Notes: generated by a model not told the origin, from the letters alone. DNA of 57,019 bases from an uncultured Clostridia bacterium (GCA_947626025.1 CANQQQ010000001.1:1-57019); one strand, 5' to 3'. Positions 37,487 to 46,370 are shown, numbered from the stretch's first letter. Translations and numbers: made by a program.

Positions 37487-38155
37487 CTATTTTAATATAT
37501 ACCCCTGTCCTCTTTTAGTTTCTAATAACTCTTTTAGATCTAATTCTTGCAACTTATTTCGTAATCTTGTTATATTAACTGTTAATGTATTATCATCTAT
37601 AAAACTATTGCTTTCCCATAAATAATCCATAATTTCTTCCCTTGATACTATATTATTTCGACGCTCTAGCAAATGTAACAATATCTTAATTTCATTTTTA
37701 GTTAATTCTATTTCCTTATTTTCCCTTTCTATTGTACTTTTTGATATATTCAATATAAATTCTTTTGCATCAATTTTCTCATTATTAGTTCCTAAAGTGG
37801 TTCTTCTAAGTAAAGAACTTATTTTAGCAAGTAATATTTGAATATTAAATGGTTTTGTAACGTAATGATCTGCTCCATAATTTATACTTAATAATTCATC
37901 TATATCATTATCTCTACTTGTTACAACTATAATTGGTAGTTGAGATATTTTTCTTATTTCTTTACAAATATATTGTCCATCTGCTCCTGGTAAATTTATA
38001 TCTAGTAATATTAAATCTGGCTTTATATCTATAATATCTTGAATCGTATTATTAAACTTTTTTAAAGATTCTGCTTTATAACCGTTGTTATTCAAAAAAA
38101 TTTCTAACTCATCTCGTAATTTTTCATCATCTTCAACAATTAAGATTTTCTGCAT
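37487..38155 (-). CDS. BceR-type OmpR-family response regulator
   Basis: A 222-residue regulator. The receiver domain carries the acidic pocket in VEDDEKL, the phosphorylation Asp in LILLDINLPGADG (about residue 52), a Thr in VVTSRD, and the Lys in YVTKPFNI. The C-terminal winged helix (about 128-222) ends RLRNKLQELDLKELLETKRGQGYIL. It would activate bceAB and probably its own operon. A CCTTACA-N4-TGTAAGG palindrome abuts its -35 region, and the same palindrome precedes the transporter genes. Confidence 0.94.
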   Translation of the reverse strand: MQKILIVEDDEKLRDELEIFLNNNGYKAESLKKFNNTIQDIIDIKPDLILLDINLPGADGQYICKEIRKISQLPIIVVTSRDNDIDELLSINYGADHYVTKPFNIQILLAKISSLLRRTTLGTNNEKIDAKEFILNISKSTIERENKEIELTKNEIKILLHLLERRNNIVSREEIMDYLWESNSFIDDNTLTVNITRLRNKLQELDLKELLETKRGQGYILK

Positions 38156-38175
38156 TGCTACATACCTCCGACAAT

Positions 38176-38220
38176 ATTATAGCACAAAGTTTTAAAAAAT
38201 AACCTTACAGTTTTGTAAGG
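38176..38220 (-). promoter_or_regulatory. Promoter of the bceRS-like operon with palindromic operator
   Basis: On the minus strand TATAAT (38181-38176) has a poor -35 (GGTTAT, 17-base spacing) that overlaps the downstream arm of CCTTACA-GTTT-TGTAAGG (38203-38220). The stem extends to 11 bp. Relative to the predicted starts, the palindrome centre is about 42 bases upstream here and about 63 upstream of bceA, a difference of two helical turns. Confidence 0.6.
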
Positions 38221-38286
38221 TTATGAATACCGAGCCTATTTTACTTTTTTATTCGTTAAAAAGTCTATTACTCAAATGTATAAACA

Positions 38287-39456
38287 TTATATTCCAACAT
38301 AAGTTACTCCTTTATTCTCCTCTTGTTTTATCCCAAGTAATTCATTGATGTACTGCTCAATATTTTGTAATGTAAAACATAAGTTGATTTTGTTATCTTT
38401 ATCTATAATATATCTATTTCCTATCATTTTAATTCCAGGTATTAAAAATTCATTGTCATTTATTTTTACCTTTATTCCTGTATCATACTCTTCTTTTATA
38501 TCATAACCTTCAAGCCAATCTGGTCTGTATATTTTTGAATATATTAGACTTGTAGTTATTTTTTCTATTGCTTCTGCATCTGTTAATTCTATTTGTTTAT
38601 TAGGAGATATTATATCTATTTTGTCAGTAGTAAACATTTGCCTTTTTTGCTCTATATTATCAAAACAATTTTCTAAAATTGTATCAAATGAATTTAATCC
38701 ATATGCTTCTAATAAAATTCCATCCTTTAGCATCCAACCTCTCTCGTTTTCACTATATATTAGTAATTTAACATTATTATTAAAATCCATTTCATAATCT
38801 GGTGTCACCATACTTAGTTCATAATTTATTTCTCTTGTGTAAATATTTTTGCATTGATTAATAATATATTCTATTGCTGTTTTTTCTTCTATATTTATAA
38901 TTTGTTTTTCCAATATAATATCATTATCATTCTTTTCTGCTCTTGTAATGCTTATTTGGCTTGTTTTATATTGCTCTACTTTCTCTGTAAGTTTCACATC
39001 TACTATTTCAACAACCTTTGCTAATATATCTGGATTTATTTTTGTCAAGAAACATTTATTGTTATTATTCATCATGACAAATCCATCATTATCATAATTG
39101 TCAAATTCAAAACTAATATTATCTCCAAAATTCACTTTGTATTGCCCTAAAACTGCCAAACCAATTTGACCAGAATAATTATTAAGTTCTTTATTTAAAA
39201 TATTATCCTGTATCATTTTTATAAGTGTTGTATCTGTTACATCTATGTCAAAGCTCTCTTCTTGCCATCTATATGTATAGGTTATTTTTAAATTATCTTG
39301 ATTATCTGATGAAATAACTTCTTTTGGTATAAAGACTTTATCATATAAATATGTTCTCATTTCTTCGCCTATTCCTGTAAACATTAGTATTCCTATAATG
39401 ACCACTAAGATAATAATAATACCTATTACTATGATTTTTTTCATTAATACCACCAT
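38287..39456 (-). CDS. Single-pass membrane protein of the sigma-factor operon, extracellular C-terminus
   Basis: A 389-residue protein not recognised as a named family. An N-terminal membrane helix (about residues 5-28) precedes an extracellular region of about 360 residues with beta-rich composition. A similar pattern of charged strands appears twice (around FDIDVTDTTLIKMIQDN and later DIISPNKQIELTDAEAIEKITTS), which might mean two related domains. There is one Cys (residues 112-117, NNNKCF). It is the third gene after the sigma factor and the 329-residue protein, with 47 bases to the latter, so probably part of that unit. It is a candidate sensor or anti-sigma partner, but nothing in the sequence proves this. 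The first start (GAGAGG upstream) and an ATG four codons on (GGTGG upstream) are both plausible. Confidence 0.72.
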   Translation of the reverse strand: MVVLMKKIIVIGIIIILVVIIGILMFTGIGEEMRTYLYDKVFIPKEVISSDNQDNLKITYTYRWQEESFDIDVTDTTLIKMIQDNILNKELNNYSGQIGLAVLGQYKVNFGDNISFEFDNYDNDGFVMMNNNNKCFLTKINPDILAKVVEIVDVKLTEKVEQYKTSQISITRAEKNDNDIILEKQIINIEEKTAIEYIINQCKNIYTREINYELSMVTPDYEMDFNNNVKLLIYSENERGWMLKDGILLEAYGLNSFDTILENCFDNIEQKRQMFTTDKIDIISPNKQIELTDAEAIEKITTSLIYSKIYRPDWLEGYDIKEEYDTGIKVKINDNEFLIPGIKMIGNRYIIDKDNKINLCFTLQNIEQYINELLGIKQEENKGVTYVGI

Positions 39457-39503
39457 TTTAACCTCTCATTTATTATATTGATATCTAATCAATCTTTTAC
39501 CAT

Positions 39504-40493
39504 TTAATAGATTTCTAAATCATTAATTGTCATATCTTTACTTCCAATATATACATCTCTACTTCCACTCTCTGTATGGCACTTAATAATTGTATAATTA
39601 TTATATTTATAAATCATACTTCCACCATCATTATAGGTATCACCTGTTATATTTTTTGCTTTTAGATCCTCATTTGCTTTTGATATTATCTCTTCCATTG
39701 TTATTTTATTTTCTAGTAAAGCATCCCTTAAAGAAATTTCTTGATCATTTATTAAAATATTTACATGACCATCATATGTGTAAACACTGTAATCATATAA
39801 GTCTGTTTCTGTTTTATCTATAACTTTATAAATTTTTGTATCTGTTTGAGGATGCTTATCGTAAAATCTAATTTCAAATTCCCCTGCTGATTTAAGTTCT
39901 ATCTTAGTTGCTTTAATTTGTACTGGATAGCTTTCCATTATGTTACCATCATAAGTTACTTTTATATTAGTTCCTACTTCATAAATAGCATCATTATATT
40001 GTCCTAATGCTATGGATATTTTGTCTGCTGATTTTCTTATTTCTTCATTTTCATTTGGCTCTACTATTATATAACTAGCAGTAGCTCCTATAACTTTCCC
40101 ATAAAAACTATTATCCTCTTTTGTTTCAAAAACGTACCATTTGTCATCTATTAAGACTTCTATTGTATTTTTTGTTCCATATTGATAACTATAATTTCCT
40201 TCAAAATTTGCTTGATTATTTTCTGTTGGAATTTCATTCTCTGGTACAGTTGACGTAATTTTTCCATCCATAACTCCACAACGCAAATCCATGGTACTTT
40301 CTTTTCCTGTATCATAATACAATTTTTCATTTACCATTATAACTCTTGTAAGTTCTTTACAGTTGGAAGTATCTACATCTGTCTCATTTGTATTTGCTTT
40401 TGAAACTCTAATATAATCTATAAAAAAAATTAATGCCCATAAAAGAATTATAGAAATAAGTATTGCTATTACAACTTTGAATATTTTATTCAT
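39504..40493 (-). CDS. Membrane-anchored extracellular protein encoded after the sigma factor
   Basis: A 329-residue protein with one N-terminal helix (about residues 6-28) and an extracellular region. The segment from VIMVNEKLYYDTGKES through RCGVMDGKITSTV and IPTENNQANF to IEVLIDDKWYVFE resembles a recurring Clostridia domain of unknown function that I know only by this pattern (a wall- or membrane-anchored accessory domain). A beta-rich middle and a short C-terminal strand (TIIKCHTESGSRDVYIG) follow. It lies 23 bases after the membrane-anchored sigma factor gene and 47 before the 389-residue protein, so a functional link with the sigma factor is likely. It could be the anti-sigma factor, a sensor or the regulated output. 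Confidence 0.7.
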   Translation of the reverse strand: MNKIFKVVIAILISIILLWALIFFIDYIRVSKANTNETDVDTSNCKELTRVIMVNEKLYYDTGKESTMDLRCGVMDGKITSTVPENEIPTENNQANFEGNYSYQYGTKNTIEVLIDDKWYVFETKEDNSFYGKVIGATASYIIVEPNENEEIRKSADKISIALGQYNDAIYEVGTNIKVTYDGNIMESYPVQIKATKIELKSAGEFEIRFYDKHPQTDTKIYKVIDKTETDLYDYSVYTYDGHVNILINDQEISLRDALLENKITMEEIISKANEDLKAKNITGDTYNDGGSMIYKYNNYTIIKCHTESGSRDVYIGSKDMTINDLEIY

Positions 40494-40516
40494 AATATCA
40501 CCATATAACCTTTCTA

Positions 40517-41410
40517 TTATTTAGACAATTTCTTTTTCTTTTTTAGTTGGTGATTCATAGAAATAATTAAAAAATATAAAGTGACAATCAAAAATATTAC
40601 TGAAACGCCTAATATTCCTATAGTATAATAACTATTTATATTGCTTTGCTCTTGTATAACTATTTGCTGTGTTTCATCTTCTTGTATTCCATTTTCCTCA
40701 TCTAGCTTACTATTTGCTTCTTCTCTATTACTTCCTGCCACATGTACCTTTTGTTCTTCGTCAGCTGTTGTATTTTTAATGATGTCGTTTTCTTCTAGTT
40801 CTTCTACATGTTTATTTTCTTTTTTTCTAGTAGATAATAATGTTTTAACCCCTATAATAAATGTAATAATAAACATTCCTAGATTTCCTAATAGTAGTTT
40901 TAGCGAATGTATGCTTTTGTAGTACTTCCATTTAACTGTTCCAATTGGAATGTTTAATATAAGTGATATCTGTTTAAATGATAAATTTGAGAGAATCTTT
41001 AACGATATTATCTCTTGTTCTTGCAAAGTTAGTTTTTCTATTATTCTATTATAATCTTCTTTATCTATTAATTCATTTAATTCTTTATTTTCATTAGTTA
41101 CATTATATAAATCATCTAAATTATATTCTATTTTTTTACTTTTCAAAAAATTTAGAGTTTCATTCTTAGTTATTGAATATAACCATGTAGCTTCACATTT
41201 TTTAGGCAACTTGTCCTTATCTATATTGCATATTTTTACAAATACTTTTTGCATAACATCTTCTGCGTCTTCTTTGTTCTTTAATATTGAAAAAGCTATT
41301 GAATAAATCAGTTTACTATATTTTTCATATAATTTATTAAAGCACATGTCATCATTATTAGATATACCTATAAAAATATCATGTAGCTCCTGTTTTTCTA
41401 TATTCCCCAT
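40517..41410 (-). CDS. Sigma-70 family (ECF-type) sigma factor with C-terminal membrane segments
   Basis: A 297-residue protein. Residues 1-165 form an ECF sigma: region 2 (FNKLYEKYSKLIYSIAFSILKNKEDAEDVMQKVFVKI...ATWLYSITKNETLNFLKSKK) and region 4 (LTLQEQEIISLKILSNLSFKQISLILNIPIGTVKWKYYKSIHSLK), a complete helix-turn-helix for the -35 element. The unusual part is the rest: a first hydrophobic helix right after region 4 (about 174-192, LGNLGMFIITFIIGVKTLL), an acidic segment of about 70 residues, and a second helix (about 258-283) with a Lys-rich tail. This would tether the sigma factor to the membrane. Two single-pass membrane proteins are encoded immediately downstream. Confidence 0.88.
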   Translation of the reverse strand: MGNIEKQELHDIFIGISNNDDMCFNKLYEKYSKLIYSIAFSILKNKEDAEDVMQKVFVKICNIDKDKLPKKCEATWLYSITKNETLNFLKSKKIEYNLDDLYNVTNENKELNELIDKEDYNRIIEKLTLQEQEIISLKILSNLSFKQISLILNIPIGTVKWKYYKSIHSLKLLLGNLGMFIITFIIGVKTLLSTRKKENKHVEELEENDIIKNTTADEEQKVHVAGSNREEANSKLDEENGIQEDETQQIVIQEQSNINSYYTIGILGVSVIFLIVTLYFLIISMNHQLKKKKKLSK

Positions 41411-41438
41411 ATTCTATATCTCCATATATTATAATATC

Positions 41439-41786
41439 TTATTTAATATTAGCATTAATTATATTCTTACAAGTGCTTTTTATAGATTTTTTGCAATTAT
41501 ATTTTGTCTCTATAATTCTACTAGTATATAAAATCTCATCATCTTCGTTATGGAATATATAGACAAATTTTCGTTCACCTAATTTTTCTATTTTCACATA
41601 CTTACCTTCATCATTTATTTCATTTTTTTGTATAAAATCTTTGAATTGTTGTATTCCCTTTATACATTCACTATATGTAGCGTATCCTTTAGAATTTCCC
41701 ATCTCTTGCTTTGCAATGTACCATAACTGAAAATGAAACATATTATCTTTCTGTACTATTTTAATAAAATAATTTTTTTGGTTCAT
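41439..41786 (-). CDS. Small DUF1508-like (YegP) protein
   Basis: A 115-residue protein. Its two halves look like tandem copies of the short DUF1508/YegP beta-hairpin-helix unit: YFIKIVQKDNMFHFQLWYIAKQEMGNSKGYATYSECIKGIQQFKDF and KFVYIFHNEDDEILYTSRIIETKYNCKKSIKSTCKNI. The characteristic F-x-(F/L)-x-x-x-x-x-x-E-x-(I/L)-x-x-S-x-x-Y pattern is visible in the second half. The function of the family is unknown. The gene is 41 bases downstream of a histidine kinase gene and 28 bases upstream of the sigma-factor gene, in a run of same-strand genes that may be one transcript. The start has AAAGGAAAG before the ATG. Confidence 0.65.
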   Translation of the reverse strand: MNQKNYFIKIVQKDNMFHFQLWYIAKQEMGNSKGYATYSECIKGIQQFKDFIQKNEINDEGKYVKIEKLGERKFVYIFHNEDDEILYTSRIIETKYNCKKSIKSTCKNIINANIK

Positions 41787-41827
41787 ATAAATCTTTCCTT
41801 TCTCTTTATCTTTGATTCATAAATATT

Positions 41828-43051
41828 TTATAGATTTTGTTCATAGAATTTAATACTAAATAATGTTCCTTCACCTAATTTGCTCTTTACCTCAATGCTC
41901 CCATTTTGCTTGTCAATAATCATTTTTGACATATTCAGTCCTATGCCAATACTATCTTTATTTGATTTTCCTTTATAAAATCTTTCAAAGATATGGTTTA
42001 TATCCTCTTCATCTATTCCGCATCCATTATCCTCTATTCTTATTTCAGTATATATGGGATTTTCTTCTGCAGATATCTTAATTGTTCCGCCATTTTCTGT
42101 ATGTTCATAAGCATTTTTTATAATATTTACTAACGCCTCCATTGTCCAATTTTCATCACATATTATTCTAAGATTTTCATCTATATTTTTTATTAAGTTA
42201 ATATTCTTTAATTCAATTTGTATTGCCAATGGCTCTAAAGTTTTATTTATTAAACTCTTAACATTTACTTTCTCTTTTTTAAATTTTATTGTACCACTAT
42301 CTATTTGTGAAATTTTTAATAAACTTGTAATAAGCCATTGTATTTTTTCTAATTGTATTCTACTTTTTCTTTGGCATTCTCGTCTTCTATCTTCATCTAT
42401 ATTTTCATTTTCAAGTAACTCATTTATTACCATTAAACTTGTAAGAGGTGTTTTTAATTGATGAGATATATCAGATAAAGCCACTTCTAAATATTGCTTT
42501 TCTTTTTGAGATTTTTCACTCATTTTTCTTAGTTTTATAGTTATTTTATAAATATAATTCTTAAGAACACTTATGGAATCTTCATTATATTCCCTTATAT
42601 CTATTGAGTAATTATTGTTTAAAATATTGTTAATATAATCACTTATGTCTTTCAATCTTTTTTCTTCTTTTGCATAAAAATATAGTGATACACAAATATA
42701 TGCTATACTCATAATCACAACAATAACAATATTTGTAATAACAAGACCATTTTTCAAAGAATTAGTAGTTCTTATTTCATCTAGGTTAGAAACTTCAATT
42801 CCATATTTTTTAAGAATTTCTATACCTTCATTATAATTTTGTTTATTTGAAAGTAATTCATATATTATATCCGCTTCTAATTCTGGATATTCTTGCGATA
42901 TATTTCCAACTACTATTGCATAATTCCTTATCATTTCTTCTTTATATTTATTGTGTAAATATACACTAAAAATGCTAATTATAACTGTAAAAACTAGTAA
43001 TAATATTATTTGTATAAACAATGCTTTTGATTTATTTATATTTTTAAACAT
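41828..43051 (-). CDS. Two-component sensor histidine kinase
   Basis: A 407-residue membrane kinase. Helix 1 (about residues 11-31), an extracellular loop of about 70 residues and helix 2 (about 101-127) are followed by a short HAMP-like region and the catalytic core: H-box SDISHQLKTPLTSL (His near 196), N-box NIIKNAYEH, G-boxes EDNGCGI and SIGIGLNMSKM. It belongs to the PhoR/ResE-like class with a small sensor domain. Its start overlaps the stop of the regulator gene by one base (TAATG). The signal is unknown. The regulator it should work with is frameshifted in this sequence. Confidence 0.92.
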   Translation of the reverse strand: MFKNINKSKALFIQIILLLVFTVIISIFSVYLHNKYKEEMIRNYAIVVGNISQEYPELEADIIYELLSNKQNYNEGIEILKKYGIEVSNLDEIRTTNSLKNGLVITNIVIVVIMSIAYICVSLYFYAKEEKRLKDISDYINNILNNNYSIDIREYNEDSISVLKNYIYKITIKLRKMSEKSQKEKQYLEVALSDISHQLKTPLTSLMVINELLENENIDEDRRRECQRKSRIQLEKIQWLITSLLKISQIDSGTIKFKKEKVNVKSLINKTLEPLAIQIELKNINLIKNIDENLRIICDENWTMEALVNIIKNAYEHTENGGTIKISAEENPIYTEIRIEDNGCGIDEEDINHIFERFYKGKSNKDSIGIGLNMSKMIIDKQNGSIEVKSKLGEGTLFSIKFYEQNL

Positions 43052-43732
43052 TAAATTTCCACCTTATATCCCATACCTCTAATAGTTTTTATTATCTTTG
43101 GATTATTAGGATTATCCTCTATTTTTTCTCTTATTCTCTTTATATACACTGTTAAAGTATTATCATTAACAAATGCTTCATTTACATCCCAAATATTTGC
43201 TAAGATTTTTTCTCTAGTAAAAACTACATTTGGATTTAAGGCTAAAGTTATTAAGATCTTATATTCGAGTGCAGTAAGCATTACATCCTTTCCATCTTTT
43301 AACACCTTTGCCTGTTCTAAATCAATCAATATATTTTCAATATTAATAACCTTCGCGCTACTTCTCTTAGTAGTTCTTCTTAATACAGAATTAACTCTAG
43401 ATAATAATTCTCTTGCCCTAAAAGGCTTAGTAATATAATCCTCTGCTCCCATGTCTAGTCCTCTTACAATAGATACTTCTAAGTCATTTGCCGTCAAGAA
43501 AATAATTGGAATATCTTTTATCTCCTTTATTTTCTTAAACAACTGAAACCCATCTATATCTGGTAGATTTACATCTAGTAATATTAAAGAAATGTCAGTG
43601 TTTTCTTTTATGCACTTAAGTGTCTCGTCTCCTTCTTCTTGCTCTAATATTTCAAAACCGTTCTTCCTCTAAATAATATTTAAGTCCCATCCTAATTGTT
43701 GAATCATCTTCTACTAATAAAATCTTGATCAT
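43051..43732 (-). pseudogene. OmpR-family response regulator, interrupted by one inserted base
   Basis: Partner regulator of the kinase downstream. Translation from the ATG at 43732 (AAGGAAG upstream) gives a normal receiver start (MIKILLVEDDSTIRMGLKYYL), then an extra base (g on the plus strand at 43660) shifts the frame into a TGA. Removing it gives GFEILEQEEGDE and the phosphorylation-site stretch LILLDVNLPDIDGFQ, joined in frame to the intact rest: Thr in FLTANDLE, Lys in ITKPFRARE, and a complete winged helix ending KTIRGMGYKVEI. The repaired product is 226 residues, the family norm. A 163-residue ORF (43051-43542) remains but lacks the phospho-acceptor Asp. Recent mutation or sequencing error; the insertion is of the same kind as the two in uvrB. 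Confidence 0.88.
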
Positions 43733-43758
43733 ATCTTTCTTCCTTTATAAAAAGTATT

Positions 43759-44457
43759 TTAATTCTTTCTTTTCATACTTCTTAATAATATCTTTGTTTC
43801 AGTTGATATTCTAAATGACTCTATCATCTTTTGTAGTGCTTTATTATATGTAAATTTATCTAAGTGATTTTCTCCTTCTAAATATTGCATAACTTTAGGA
43901 TAAAACTTTATTCCAATTTCAGCAATTATCCATGCCTTTGCCATTTGCACATAATATGCATCGTTTTCTATTGCATCAATTACTTGTATAACTTTATCAA
44001 TATATTCATCTATAAGATAGTAATCTAGCATCATAATTATACTAAATCTAGCTTCGAATTCTTTTGAAGATTTTGAATAAGGTACTATAAAGTTCCATAC
44101 TTCTTCTAATTCTTTCGTTTTGATTTTCAAAGCAGGACAAAATGTATCTGTTATTTCCCAACTATCCATTTCTGGTATAAATTGTTTAATTAATATAAGT
44201 TTATCTTTGAGTTCTAATTTTGAATATGCTATCACTAACCCCTTAAGAATGGTTTCTTCAAAGCAATTAGTATTTGCCTTTTCTATAAACTCTTTCCAAT
44301 CATCATCTTTTGAAATTTCTTTTGCAAGTGTTTTAAGTTTTGGTATACGTATGCCTAATACTTTCTTAGAAGTATCTGGGCATAGTTTTTTATTAAATGT
44401 TGCATATTCTGGTTCTGATATAATCTCTAGCTTTTTTCTAATATCTTCTATATTCAT
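43759..44457 (-). CDS. DNA alkylation repair protein (AlkD-like HEAT repeat)
   Basis: A 232-residue all-helical protein of the AlkD-like family (DNA glycosylases for N3- and N7-alkylpurines). The series of HEAT-like helices includes the conserved KLCPDTSKKVLGIRIPKLKTLAKEI start and the central region WEITDTFCPALK, where the family has W/D residues near the DNA backbone, and a late YYVQMAKAWIIAEIGIKFYP. Catalytic competence cannot be judged by eye; some family members have lost activity. It is 26 bases upstream of the regulator gene and 16 bases downstream of the kinase-like gene, so probably cotranscribed, although no functional link is obvious. The Ogt-like protein at 26880 is a second alkylation-repair gene in this window. 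Confidence 0.85.
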   Translation of the reverse strand: MNIEDIRKKLEIISEPEYATFNKKLCPDTSKKVLGIRIPKLKTLAKEISKDDDWKEFIEKANTNCFEETILKGLVIAYSKLELKDKLILIKQFIPEMDSWEITDTFCPALKIKTKELEEVWNFIVPYSKSSKEFEARFSIIMMLDYYLIDEYIDKVIQVIDAIENDAYYVQMAKAWIIAEIGIKFYPKVMQYLEGENHLDKFTYNKALQKMIESFRISTETKILLRSMKRKN

Positions 44458-44473
44458 TTTTTCTCCCCAAATT

Positions 44474-45055
44474 TTACTTTATAATATTGTCGAGTTCTTT
44501 TAATATATTTTTTAATACTTCTTCACGATTTTTAGAAGTATCTATGTATTTTATTCCATATTTATTGCATTCTTCCTTTAACATTTCATTACAATTATAC
44601 CAATCTTCAGCATGTTTTGCTAAATATTCTCTTGGTAAACCATAAGACCAATCTTCTTCTTTATCATGTTCAATACATAGTTCTACTATTTCACTGCTAG
44701 TAAGATTTCCTAATCCTAAGCATATAACAATTGTATTGCTAAAATCTATCATTTTATGTACATATTTAGGGTATAGTTGTCCGCTTTCTAAAATATAACC
44801 ATACTTATTTTTGTCATTTGATATTAATGAATTAAAAAATTCTAACAATGATTTTTGGAAATACTCTCCATGTTCAAATTCTTTTTGCTTATCTACATTT
44901 TGCCTATAATACTTTTCTTTGTCTTCTCCTCTAATTAATCCCCATTTCAAAGAATCACTATGTATCAAACTATAGCTATTGTACTTGTCTTTTATCATAT
45001 TGCTTAATGTCGTTTTTCCAGCTCTTCCTATTCCCATAATTAAAATATTCTTCAT
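44474..45055 (-). CDS. P-loop nucleotide/small-molecule kinase-like protein
   Basis: A 193-residue P-loop protein. Walker A is MGIGRAGKTTLS at residues 7-18, and a DxxxW-type start of the substrate region follows (IHSDSLKWGLIRG). It resembles the AAA/adenylate-kinase-like family often found as small uncharacterised kinases; the Walker B region (GYILESGQL) is weak. The phosphate acceptor is unknown. It overlaps the MFS transporter gene by four bases (ATGA-type overlap) and is followed 16 bases later by the AlkD-like gene, so these three are translationally or transcriptionally linked. Confidence 0.7.
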   Translation of the reverse strand: MKNILIMGIGRAGKTTLSNMIKDKYNSYSLIHSDSLKWGLIRGEDKEKYYRQNVDKQKEFEHGEYFQKSLLEFFNSLISNDKNKYGYILESGQLYPKYVHKMIDFSNTIVICLGLGNLTSSEIVELCIEHDKEEDWSYGLPREYLAKHAEDWYNCNEMLKEECNKYGIKYIDTSKNREEVLKNILKELDNIIK

Positions 45056-46293
45056 ACCATAATCTCCTTTTTCTCGACTTTTACTTGTTTTGAATTTATG
45101 ATTAATTTATATAATCTTATACTTATAAATATGTCTACAAAAGATAGTATTAATAATATTGCCATTACCCATGTTATAGGTCTTTTTATTAATATAGCTG
45201 AAAAAGATAAACTAAAAATAGCTCTGGTCAATTTTCTATATAATTCCATCAATGTCAATAGTGTCTGTTGTTCCTCTGGTTTTACATTTTTTAATCCTAA
45301 ATCTTGCATATATACCTTAAAAGGATCTCGTATAAATAAAATGATTATATATCCTAATGACATTATTGTAAATCTAAGTATTATTGAAGATTTGATCAAT
45401 GAGCCTGCTATCATCAAAGCAATTGAAATTGCTAAAAGTATAGGTAATATAATTTCTATTTTGTCTTTGAATTTCTTATATGCCTTATTAAAACTAATAT
45501 TTGAAAATACTCTTACAATACGAGAGCTAATTATAATAGCTCCTATTATTAATGTTGTTTTTTCTATATCAAAAATCTCTAATAATTCTTCCTGTATAAA
45601 TAGCTTACCATTTGTTTGTCCTTCATTCACAATTGGATAAAACATTCCATATACAATTAGTAATAGTATTATCAATTTACTATACTTAATTTTACTAGTT
45701 TTTTTCTCTACTTCTACCTTATTATAATTTGAAAAATCTATTATATTAAAAGATAATATAAAACATACAAAACAAACTAGAATACAACATAACATCGGTA
45801 AATAATTATTTGCGTTAAACATTATACTTGCTACAAGTGAGATAAGCATTGTAGCTATTGCATACACAGTATTAGCATTAGTTTTTACTCTTACATATTC
45901 ATTACTCTTACCTTGTAACTCTAAATTGTTTTTCAACACAGCATTTGCCATATTTCTAAATGTATAAGCTATTTCATATAGTGTCTTACCTAATACAATT
46001 TGAAAGTAATTGCATCCAAAAGTTAATAATATGCTAGACAATAAAAGTAAAAAGGAGCCTAGTCTTACAGAATTTGTGTTTCCTATCTTCTTAATTATTT
46101 TTAATAATGGCACTTGTAAAAATATAGATATTATAATAGATATGCCTGTTAATGACACTATTTGAGATGCATTAAAATTTTTTACAACTGTTAAAAACAA
46201 AGTATCAATTGCTACCCAAAACAGTAAATCGTCAGATAATCCAGCGAACCATGGAAATATTATATTAAATTTTTTCATTTTATTCGTATTCAT
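45052..46293 (-). CDS. MFS transporter
   Basis: A 413-residue permease with twelve predicted helices in two halves of six, separated by a central cytoplasmic loop of charged residues (about 190-208, YNKVEVEKKTSKIKYSK). Family-like features are an acidic residue in helix 1 (LSDDLLFWVAIDTLFL) and a GKTLYEIAYTFRNMANA segment near the A-motif position. The substrate cannot be inferred. It heads a unit with the kinase-like and AlkD-like genes, separated from the MurD-like gene upstream by a terminator and about 230 bases without a gene. Confidence 0.8.
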   Translation of the reverse strand: MNTNKMKKFNIIFPWFAGLSDDLLFWVAIDTLFLTVVKNFNASQIVSLTGISIIISIFLQVPLLKIIKKIGNTNSVRLGSFLLLLSSILLTFGCNYFQIVLGKTLYEIAYTFRNMANAVLKNNLELQGKSNEYVRVKTNANTVYAIATMLISLVASIMFNANNYLPMLCCILVCFVCFILSFNIIDFSNYNKVEVEKKTSKIKYSKLIILLLIVYGMFYPIVNEGQTNGKLFIQEELLEIFDIEKTTLIIGAIIISSRIVRVFSNISFNKAYKKFKDKIEIILPILLAISIALMIAGSLIKSSIILRFTIMSLGYIIILFIRDPFKVYMQDLGLKNVKPEEQQTLLTLMELYRKLTRAIFSLSFSAILIKRPITWVMAILLILSFVDIFISIRLYKLIINSKQVKVEKKEIMV

Positions 46294-46370
46294 TTTTTCT
46301 CCATAAGTTTTTCTTTTTTATAATAACATATTTTTCTATAATTTAAAAGTTTTTTTGATTTATAAAGAAA

